From the NCBI GenBank assembly GCA_964413755.1, contig CAYPTW010000022.1:1-30459 (forward strand): 30,459 bases of DNA. The letters are read 5' to 3'. Shown here piece after piece: positions 15,501 through 22,400 of the stretch; within the stretch, counting starts at the first letter, position 1; each line of letters starts with the position of its first letter. The translations under genes and the position numbers were made by a program. Source of the stretch: XN24 sp964413755 (GTDB lineage Bacteria > Pseudomonadota > Gammaproteobacteria > Steroidobacterales > XN24). The notes under the pieces were generated by a model, which was given only the letters and a program-made list of their open reading frames with translations, was not told the origin of the DNA and did no database searches.

Positions 15501-16076
15501 GACCCCGGCTTCGAGGTCGGCATCGGCGACGTGCAGAACTATCTCGGTGCGCGCGCCGATGCGCGCTTCGGCGACATCCAGGGCGAGGCCGCGTTCCTGC
15601 TCGGCCGCATCTGCTCGACCGACAACATCCTGGCGCGGCTGGACCCGGACGTGGACCGCTTCATCGACCTGCCGGCCGACGGTTTCACCGGCGGCTATGT
15701 GCGCGGCGGCGCCACCATCCCCGTCATCCCGGGCGGGTGCTTCCTGAACTTCTCCGTGCGGGGTGATTTCGGCGCCTGGGTGCTGGGCCGGACCTGGGGC
15801 GGCCTGGTGGGCGGCGGCGCGATCGGCGAGGTGTTCTGCGTCGGTGCGCTGCGCGGCCAGGTCACTGTGCTGGGCGAAAAAACGGCCAACGGCAATTTCC
15901 GCTTCCTCGGCGAGGGCTTCGGCGTGGCCGGCGGCGGCTGGTGCGAACCCGAGACCTGGACCACGGTGGCGCGCAGCCGCCGCGACGAGTGGTGCGCCAC
16001 CGGCGATGCCCAGCTGACGCTCGAGTACAACCGTGGCTGGAACATCCTGCGGCGCGACGTGGACGGGACTTTCTGA
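9546..16076 (+). CDS. Giant lipoprotein with Calx-beta domain and long helical region (operon gene 1)
   Basis: From GTG 9546 the protein has 2176 aa. A basic n-region (ERRSARARPW) and hydrophobic stretch end in the lipobox LLGGC, with lipidated C26. The residue after it is Asp, an inner-membrane retention signal under the E. coli Lol rule. GTG 9513 is an alternative start; ATG 9588 would leave almost no signal peptide. Domains: a beta-rich N-terminus; a Calx-beta-like domain (about 295-403, with TTDETAVAGLDFVGRNEV and DALAESDETF); a long region without recognised family; a MopE-like calcium motif CDGVDNDGDGVPDENC (1062-1077); a mostly helical stretch of about 500 residues (1355-1865) rich in Leu, Ala, Glu and Arg; and a glycine-rich beta C-terminus. 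It is followed by gene 2 with a TGATG overlap. Function is unknown; an extended cell-surface or periplasmic scaffold is the best guess. Confidence 0.8.
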   Translation: MERRSARARPWFLAMSLLSALLLGGCDNASGPREEEPPAARVVQLSGEVQKGRFTELAVAAYSLSATGARGDRVAATITADRQGYLVDLEATELVLLEAEGSFTSEIDGSTIELDQPLLAVVDVREDASAFESNINIATTLEASWLLARVESFEGGTDALLDAGGDLLNASLGFPAGTDAGTLSYSGIDSTSTVADPDLQLLLLSAALVGSLDDSGQLYAGGFDAVAQDFSAASSVEEAVVALGSLDGYSSEWLYGQALVFGGYDLPLLTFTDIEILGCLADTGTCSWETESDPALNYITVSSPTVREADGGLQAYIRFSRPTAAPVSLRLFTTDETAVAGLDFVGRNEVIEVPVGTTQIPVPMPLIIDALAESDETFIINAETGFAGYAVRRPGLVTIRDVLPIVAERRTDQLAVVALCVLGTGKAGALSLGACDSATVSGGFVNEPDAALAASLDLAAACGGSATCPPRDDDWLVQFFLVADEGGRPRDERALGTYIYPVGALQDAGRPADARSFLLSLAAPAASGLAEQAFIAGWTLRLEARIVGAPALAAAAPAGDVLFVPAEIRAGDSTLAIAEVIALDPDGGAICEGGRGYRLEAGFVVGELPGLPGLERPIVVYGEVCIGLEEFAPDQSRAVLTAGNIDLTASGLSLPAGHGTLIGGGFPLPIYLPDVLEFRPGQPTYLYQEDWPFSLRISAAELNPGGIELQYTEVRSLLAVDYAPTDPRAPQNGGALSNAPWLQGGAGAGSLFLGPAGVSGTLAFNPGAGQTVFPRGEVAWQAYSYQLQGSRLQGTTPVVTAYSMTQSTACPTPDCRADAEIEYVVQAQAQLDGRGFLLGAGTTTDAVTPAWGAHPGSGFAFERPGDLPAGGALHLALPGYRAPAGGRPGDYLLAHVQSAAPGEWLRLHPARSRAFRDGNYHPVGISVGPEIYRDPASGAPVEGAGRSLAGLPLQIDNQVDAVALDSSVGAKYVARTAGITGVFNVASGELAQPVPFYGYPLQFDRFAIRLTDNEVDEFNWLDGRLALEGDIGGPFGLTTYFSNLAINCAARLGNMRLDWEQCDGVDNDGDGVPDENCSVTLHSWRAPAEVYAASFSGAQSCAADSQSFTLEHDVRFAALDRPVGFRTGWNPEGRLAFQESKLAAQYRVDRRPNRPETGFGFSPADEARLTVGASGSGIDGRYGALVFPDVRVSVPFWNALQADVRVANGSLGPEDSVVVAAGALRTAEVLGPGREAEAPNSGAPNSEVPALVGTGASLTASYDWGDTGYGFDLPVRFQPFRLDLSDDANAVGLQSRFIGVTETADLFVLEAERVVNFIEPRRTKMSFGASANLSDLGNISFQLDLDNPDTLRRVDDFLISVGILSQPVLEPGLSDVQDAVFAVNRLAGRGLEELTREGLERSLESLGAAAADFSPFREDPFVTASERLAAVNALPAQLVDLVETPLRAPFEAAVNDLAGPLRSELLQLREDVEDLDPGEEAGDETLARVQAARALVGTALARLDAVDGAIAGTISEAAAVNQQIESYATQAWFAVLEIERVLERAVTFLDSSCSNGFIPGAELNGYLEEVIVRFTSVRQLLELVGASELLLPLSELLAEDPEVRDRIRNAQASLARQAEELAGFLATADAAVRGTVCTSQVDSVLARSGAVIDRIELGIGAALGTSVVVEARLAQLQLGLAEALGAARDPLTDTATLLDSLQRDLSAPLTEPGSVLLSQLESWLESASGGAVNRLVATAPGDRDVVELLTGPVRDAVDDLFAGLRGQVDQLQLLPGGYTTPDQLRRLLVAEIMQSAPVRQLHAEMNRHFDEIGQQVTGLVLQLTDQLNFAIRKAVASVESSVNGVLDEALAPVRNMPLQAFDMDGFAVIAGNELERVRLGAQWELGSVVGDGPTGFAAALEAVRWGAVNGPGTCGVAGAASRLDVTISAYGLPLPLPASDLEADVLMLGFTLAPTGDREIPLSPRGLMGGISTTGEIGFGSVTINDPGFEVGIGDVQNYLGARADARFGDIQGEAAFLLGRICSTDNILARLDPDVDRFIDLPADGFTGGYVRGGATIPVIPGGCFLNFSVRGDFGAWVLGRTWGGLVGGGAIGEVFCVGALRGQVTVLGEKTANGNFRFLGEGFGVAGGGWCEPETWTTVARSRRDEWCATGDAQLTLEYNRGWNILRRDVDGTF

Positions 16077-19000
16077 TGCGCAAGAGCGGCAAGACAAGCG
16101 GAGCATGGGTGCTGTTCCTGGCGGCGGCCTTGTGGACGGGGGCGGCGCTGGCACAGGCCGGGCCCGCGCCGTTCTACCTGCTGGCGCGCACCGCGCCGGA
16201 AGGATCCATCACCGCCGCCGGACAGCAGCGGCAGCTCGTGTACCTGCGCTGGGACGTGGTCGAGGGCGGGCTGCCCCTGGACCTGGCGCGGATCGAGCTG
16301 CTGCGCGACGGCGAGCTGCTGCTCGACCAGCCGGTCGAGGCGGTCATGAGCGCGGTGGAGATCGCCGCGCTGTACCAGGGGCCGGCGCAGGCGCGACGAC
16401 TGCAGGAGACCCTTACCCTGCTGCGCGAGGCCGCGGCCCAGTCGGGCGGGAGTTCGATTACGGCCGGCGTTTTCGCCGAAGTGATCCGGGCGCGGATCGA
16501 CCCGGCTGCTGTGGCGGAAGACCGGGTCTGGGCCTACCAGGCCTCGCGTACCGACTTCAACATCGCGCGCGCCCGCTACCGCGCTTTTCTCGACGCGCCC
16601 GGCGCCGGCGCTTTCAGCTACGAGCTGCGCGGCGTCAGCACGGGCGGCCAGCGCCAGCGCCTCGGCCTGGTGACCGTCGACACCACGCTTCCCACGGTGC
16701 TGCAGGGCTCGACCGGATTCAGCCAGTTCCGCGAGGACCAGGTGCGTTGCGACCTGCCGGAGGCTGCCAGGGACCACCACGTCGTGTCGCTGGCCTGGGA
16801 CCGCCCCGGCGCGAACGAGACCGACGCCTTCGCCGCGAATCTCTACCTGGCGGGCTTCGACCTTTATCGCACCACCGCCAACGTGGCCCCGGAGCTATCC
16901 GCTGCCGATGTGGCGCGCAATCTCGCCGCAGAAGCGGCCGCCGCCGGTTTCGACGCCCGCGGCAACCCGGAACTGCCTGGTCTGCAACGGGTGAACGACG
17001 CGCCAATCAATGATCCGGGCGGCGCGGCGCGGGGGCCCAAGTGGATCGAAACGCCCGCCGAGCTGGCGCGAGCCGGAGTGCGCCCGGGTGACCGTCGTGC
17101 CTACTACCTGGTGGCGCGTGACTTCACCGGCAACTACGGGCCGACCGAGGTGGCGGTCGTCGAGGTGCCCAACCTGACGCGGCCGCCGGCGCCCTGGAGC
17201 ATCCGGCCCTTCGCCGACCAGACCGGCGGCATGCTGCGGGCGGGCGAGAACCTGACCCTGCGTTGGGAAGCGGTCAACCTGGACAACTACCTCGCCACCT
17301 TCAACAGCACCCGGCGCGCCTGCAACCTCGCCGAGGCCCGGGCCACCGGCGTGCTCGAGTTCGTCGGGCCGGACGAAGACTGCGCGACCGATCCGCGCCG
17401 GCGGGCCCGGCTGGACGTCGCCGGCTACGCGATCTACCGCTTCCCGGACTTCGGCTCGGCCGAGCAATTCCGTGACAGCGACGGCGATGGCGTGGACGAC
17501 TTCGTCGAGCGCCCGGACGGCATGCAGTGCGACATCGAGCGCCAGCCCGCCGGTGCTGCCAGCAATCTGGTCTGGCCGGCGCAGGTGCAGGAATTCGCGC
17601 TCGATTCCGGGCGGCAGGTGGTGCGCTTCGTCGACCAGGTGCCGGCGGGCGACAAGGGCCGTGTCTACTGGTACCGCGTCGCCAGCTACACGCCCGACGG
17701 CCGCTTCAGCCATCTCAGCGCGCCGGTGCGCGGGCTGTTCCCGGACCGCGAGCTGCCGGAGCCGCCGGTGGTGAACGCGCGCCGTCCGGATAACGTGCCG
17801 AACGGTTGCCGTGCGAACGTCACGCGAACCGAGGGGCCGTGGAACTTCGAGATCGCCTTTGCCGACGCCGGCCGCACTTTCGACCTGGCCTGCGGGGGCA
17901 TTGCGCAGGGCTCCTATACAGCCGACCGGCTGGGCGAATCTTGCGAGAAGATCGCCGTGGACTGCGCCGGCCTGCCGGTGTCGTTCAGCTACCCGGCGGT
18001 CGAGGACACCGGCGGCCAGGCCTGCGAGGCGGAAATACCCACCGAGGTCCCCTTCTGCGCCGCCGGCGAGGTGATCATTGAGCCGCGCTTCGAGCCGGGC
18101 ATGGTGCCGGTGGCGACCGGGGAAGTGACGGCCGGGCCGGTCGAGATCGAAGTGACGGCGCCGAATCCCGACACCTGCGTCTCGTTGTTCCAGGAGATCG
18201 ACGGCGATCACGCACGCGTGGCTACGAGCTGTGGCACCATTGATGCGGCGACCATTTTCACCGTACCGGCCGGCTATTTCTGCGGCTACGCCGTCAGCCA
18301 GGACGCCAACAACAACGTCTCGGTCGCGGAGTCCACGCCCTGCGTGCTGGTGACGGGCGAGCTCAAGCCGCCCGGCATGCCGCAGCTGCTGGATTTCGAT
18401 GTCACCCCGAATGCGGCCCAGCTGCGCTGGCGGCTCCCGGTCGAGCCCCTCGCGGCGGTGCTGGTGCGTCTCGAGCACGAGCCCGCCGAGGGCGACCCCG
18501 TGAGCGAGGTTTTCAGCGTGCCGGTGGCGGGGTTTGGCGCGGGGGATCCGGTCAATCACGTGCGCACCGTGGCGGGGCTGGCGGGTGAGGTGGACCGTTG
18601 GTGCGTCAGCCTGCGCTCGATTGGCGTGCACGGCCTCGAGCAGCAGGCCCGGGTGTCGGAGTGGACGCCGCGGCGCTGCGTAAGTCGCGCCGAGCTGGCG
18701 GAGACGCCGCCGGTCTACCTGCCTTGGCCGTCGGTGCCCGGCCCGGTGGAGCGGGCGCCGCTCACGGCTGGCGCCACGCTGCTGCCCCTGCTGTATCTCA
18801 GCAGCATCGACCTCTCCACCTACGAGGTCCAGGTGCCGCAGTCCGAGGCGGTGCGCGCCATCGGCGGGGACGACGCCCTGCAATTGCTCGGCAGCCAGCC
18901 GCTTTACGCCATCGAGCTGGGCCGGCTGGACGGGCTGGACAGCGAGGAGAGCTGCCTCTACGACCGCTCGGTTATCACGGGCTATCCGCCGCTGCCGACC

Positions 19001-19405
19001 ATGCTCTGCACCACCGCGGGGCGACTCCGGGTCGATGCGGCGCTCGCGCCAGCGTCGGGTTTCCTCGTCTACCGCCAGTCGCGCGGGACCGACGGCACGC
19101 TCGGCGACTGGCTGCAGGTCTCGCCGCTGATCGAGTTCGCGCACTGGGACCGGGTCGAGCCGGACGAGAAATTCCCGGCCAACGCGCGCCTGAACGATCC
19201 CTACCTGAAGCTCGTCCCGGCGCCGGGCCAGCCCAACACCTGGCGCATCCTGTTCTTCGATCGCTTTCCGCAGATGAGCGGCCTGGGCGTGGTCTTTGGC
19301 GAGAGCCGCGATTACCGCTACCAGCTGGTGTACTTCGACGAGCGCCAGCGGCCGGTGGCCTGGCGCCAGTCGGCATGGCTCGGTTCTTCCGCGGAGGGGC
19401 AATAG
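16076..19405 (+). CDS. Large secreted FN3-like multidomain protein (operon gene 2)
   Basis: ATG 16076 overlaps the upstream TGA (TGATG) and gives 1109 aa beginning with a Sec signal peptide (RKSGKTSG, then WVLFLAAALWTGAALAQA, cleavage near residue 28). Without lipobox or membrane helix it should be released to the periplasm or beyond. The body repeatedly shows strand patterns of fibronectin type III-like domains: LRWEAVNLDNY, DVAGYAIYRFPDF, GRVYWYRVASYTPDGRFSHLSAPVRG (about 390-560), and again QLRWRLPVEPLAAVLVRLEH (about 780-880). A calcium-loop motif DSDGDGVDDF lies inside the first (about residue 467). Many paired cysteines in the middle suggest disulfides. No catalytic motif is recognised. 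A structural or binding role with the other three operon products is inferred only from coupling and shared motifs. Confidence 0.8.
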   Translation: MRKSGKTSGAWVLFLAAALWTGAALAQAGPAPFYLLARTAPEGSITAAGQQRQLVYLRWDVVEGGLPLDLARIELLRDGELLLDQPVEAVMSAVEIAALYQGPAQARRLQETLTLLREAAAQSGGSSITAGVFAEVIRARIDPAAVAEDRVWAYQASRTDFNIARARYRAFLDAPGAGAFSYELRGVSTGGQRQRLGLVTVDTTLPTVLQGSTGFSQFREDQVRCDLPEAARDHHVVSLAWDRPGANETDAFAANLYLAGFDLYRTTANVAPELSAADVARNLAAEAAAAGFDARGNPELPGLQRVNDAPINDPGGAARGPKWIETPAELARAGVRPGDRRAYYLVARDFTGNYGPTEVAVVEVPNLTRPPAPWSIRPFADQTGGMLRAGENLTLRWEAVNLDNYLATFNSTRRACNLAEARATGVLEFVGPDEDCATDPRRRARLDVAGYAIYRFPDFGSAEQFRDSDGDGVDDFVERPDGMQCDIERQPAGAASNLVWPAQVQEFALDSGRQVVRFVDQVPAGDKGRVYWYRVASYTPDGRFSHLSAPVRGLFPDRELPEPPVVNARRPDNVPNGCRANVTRTEGPWNFEIAFADAGRTFDLACGGIAQGSYTADRLGESCEKIAVDCAGLPVSFSYPAVEDTGGQACEAEIPTEVPFCAAGEVIIEPRFEPGMVPVATGEVTAGPVEIEVTAPNPDTCVSLFQEIDGDHARVATSCGTIDAATIFTVPAGYFCGYAVSQDANNNVSVAESTPCVLVTGELKPPGMPQLLDFDVTPNAAQLRWRLPVEPLAAVLVRLEHEPAEGDPVSEVFSVPVAGFGAGDPVNHVRTVAGLAGEVDRWCVSLRSIGVHGLEQQARVSEWTPRRCVSRAELAETPPVYLPWPSVPGPVERAPLTAGATLLPLLYLSSIDLSTYEVQVPQSEAVRAIGGDDALQLLGSQPLYAIELGRLDGLDSEESCLYDRSVITGYPPLPTMLCTTAGRLRVDAALAPASGFLVYRQSRGTDGTLGDWLQVSPLIEFAHWDRVEPDEKFPANARLNDPYLKLVPAPGQPNTWRILFFDRFPQMSGLGVVFGESRDYRYQLVYFDERQRPVAWRQSAWLGSSAEGQ

Positions 19406-22400
19406 ATGCGCAGCTTGCGGGCTTTCGCATTCCTGGTCCTGGCATGCTGCGGCGGCGGCGCGAGCGCCAGCCCCTTCTTCGACGGCACCACCGGCGATGT
19501 CTGGGTGGTCGATCCGGAGACCGGGCGAGTAGTCGCCTACGACTTCGGCGCCTGGGTCGAAGAGTTCGCGCCGTCCGGCACGCCCCGTATCAGTCTCTCG
19601 AGCAACGAGTTCGCGCTGGTCAACGCCGTGCCGGGCAGCTCCGTTGCGCCCACGCCGGGGCAGCCGGCGCTCAGCCTCGCCGACGTCGGCGCGGCGGCCA
19701 TCCCGGGCGCCTTCGACGCCGAGCGCCCGAGCCTGCGAATCCGTCCGGCAGACGGGAGCTACGACGGCACCATCGCGGTGCGCCTGGAAGTGAGCAGCAC
19801 TGTGATTCGTGGCGGCGGGGCCGTGCTGAGCTGGCAGGTCAACGGGGAAGCGGTGGAATCGGCTGCACTCTCGGTGGCCGACCTGGACGGCGCGATCCTC
19901 GAGGAAGGCTATTTCGCGCGCGTCACTCACCTCGTGCGCGACGGCGAGTACCAGGTCAACGCGGAACTGAGCGTGAACGGCGTGTCCCGTGCGCGGGCCG
20001 AGGCTCGGTACAACCTCGTCTCAACCCATCCCGACGGCTTCCGCCGCGACACGGACGGCGACGGTATCCCCGACCTGGTTGAGGCCGAACTCGGCCTCGA
20101 TCCTTTCTCCGACGACTGGCAGGCGCTGGAGGCCGACGGCTGGAGCCGCTTCGACAAGTGGCTGCGCTCGCGCTGCCTTGACGAGGACCTGGTGCCCATC
20201 GAGACCGGCGACGGCTGCCTGGACGAGGACGGCCTGCCGATCGACACCGACGCCGACGGCTGGGCCGACTTCGACGAGCGCCTGCGCCGTACCAACCCGG
20301 TAGACCCGGAGCCCCTGCTGGCGCCGGAGGGCGAGGAGACGGCGGAGAGCGAGGCCTTCCGCCAGCGCGTGTTGCGCTTCAAGGATTTCCCGGCGGCCCG
20401 CCGCCTGTACGAGCCGGAGCGCGTGGTCACAGCAGGACAGCTGCCGACCCTCACGCCCGAGCCCTGGCTGGACGTGACGGCCGCCTCCGCGGTCGGCGGC
20501 CTCAGCTACTCGCTGCCGGCGCTGCTCACCGAGGATGAGCTCCAGGCGGCCCGCCTCGATCCCGCGACGGTCGCCGCGCGCCTGCAACGCGTCGACGCCG
20601 AGGCGCGGCTGGCCGAGGGCCGCCTGCCGCAGCTGCGCCTGGGGGCGGGCGACAGCATGATCGTGGCCGCCGAGCAGTTCGCCCGGGCGCCGGACGTCGA
20701 GGCGAGGCGTGTATTCAAGGCCTGGCTGCCGCGTTGGCCTGAGGTCACGCCCTTACTGTTCCGCGAGGTGGCGGGCACCGGCACATGGGAGACCGCCGCC
20801 GAATGGCGTCGCGACTTCATCCGTTTCCTCGCGGCGCGGCTCGCCGTCGAGGAGGTGGCCAGTCCGGACGCGGCCGGCACTGCGTTGGTGAGCATCATGG
20901 AGGGTGCGCTCGGCGAGGAGGCACGGGTCGCCGGCCTGCAGCCGCTGGTGCTGTTTGCGCACCCGGGCCTGCCGGTGAACGCCGAGTTCATCCAGGGCGT
21001 CGAGGCGGCGCTGGACGACCTGGCGGAGACCGGCGCGGACCTCGATACGGCGCACGCGGCCATCGCGGCCGACCTCGCTGCGGGCGGCCCGCTGCAGGCC
21101 GTCGCAGCCTGGCTCGCGCCCTGGATCGAGGCGCCCCCGGGGGGCACCCGTTCAGATGCTTACATCGCGGCGCAGTTCCAGCGCAGCTTCGATATCAGCT
21201 GCTACCTCAGCGAGGAAGAGCGCACGCTGCTGCAGGGTGATGGCGCGGCCTGGGACGCCTTCCTGGCGCGCTGCGGCGAAGCGCTCGACCTCGCCAGGCT
21301 GCAGGCGCTGCTGGACGAGGACGCCGGGCGCGTGTACCTGGCGCGGCTGTTCCTGCTACCGGCCGCGGCCGCGGCGCTGGCGGACGACGCCTCTGTCGCC
21401 GATGCCCTCGCCGACAGCGACCTCGACGGCCTCGAAAACGGCATCGAGCTGTCGGTGCCGCTGGACCGCATCGGCCTGCCCTGGCTGGCCGACACTGACG
21501 GCGACGGCGTGCTCGACGGCGCCGATCCCTGCCCGGTCGACCCGCTCGACTTCTGCACCGGCAGCCCGACGCGGCCCGGCGTGCGCCTGGATCCTGAGTT
21601 CAGCGTATTCGAGCCGGCCTCCGGCGTCGGCTACGCGCTGGTGGGCGTCGAGCTCGAGCGCGAGCACAGCGAGCCCGTGACCATTTTCTTCGAGACCTTC
21701 ATCGACGCCGGCGACAGCGCCACGCCGGGGCAGGACTTCGTAACCGTCCAGGGCAGCGTCACCATCGCTCCCGGCCAGCGCGTCGCCCTGGTGCGCATCG
21801 AGATCGCGGGCGACCGCGAGCTGGAAGAGGACGAGAGCTTCAGCGTCCGCATCACCGGCATCGACGGCGGCGTACTCGCGGGCGCCGGCACGGTCCGCAT
21901 CGTCATCAACGACACGCCGCCCGAGGGCGGCTGCGCCGCCGGCTGCTTCGTCGGTGGCGAAGTGCAGGGCCTGGTGGCCGGCAGCGTGCTGCAATTGCTG
22001 CTGAACGACGGCGTGGAGGAGCTCAACCTCGCCGCAGCGGGGCCGTTCACCTTCGGCACGCCGTTGCCGGACGGCAGCGCTTTCACCGTCAGCATCGGTT
22101 CCCAGCCGACCAGCCCGCCGCAGGACTGCCTGGTACAGAACGGCAGCGGCGTCATCAATGGCGCGGATTTCCCCGGCGTGCTGGTGCTGTGCTTCCCGGA
22201 CGTGAACCTGCAGGCGACGGGCGGCGACGCCCAGGTGACCCTGGGCTGGAACGCGGCCGACTTCACGGGCGCCACCTTCGCCCTGTGCCGCGCGGAAGAG
22301 GAGCCGTTGGCCGGCTTCGCCAATTGCCTTTCCTACACCGGCGGGCAGCTGTTCGAGAACGTCTCCCAGCCGCTGGTCCAGTCGGGCCTGTTGAACGGGC

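Noticed and set aside
13428..16154. 908-codon open frame on the minus strand opposite giant gene 1
   Set aside because: Composition is a His/Arg/Gln/Asp-rich shadow of GC-rich coding on the other strand, with no domain or signal; gene 1 has clear domains and operon junctions.
16895..19930. 1011-codon minus-strand open frame across genes 2 and 3
   Set aside because: Shadow frame spanning two real genes and their junction; no recognisable protein features.
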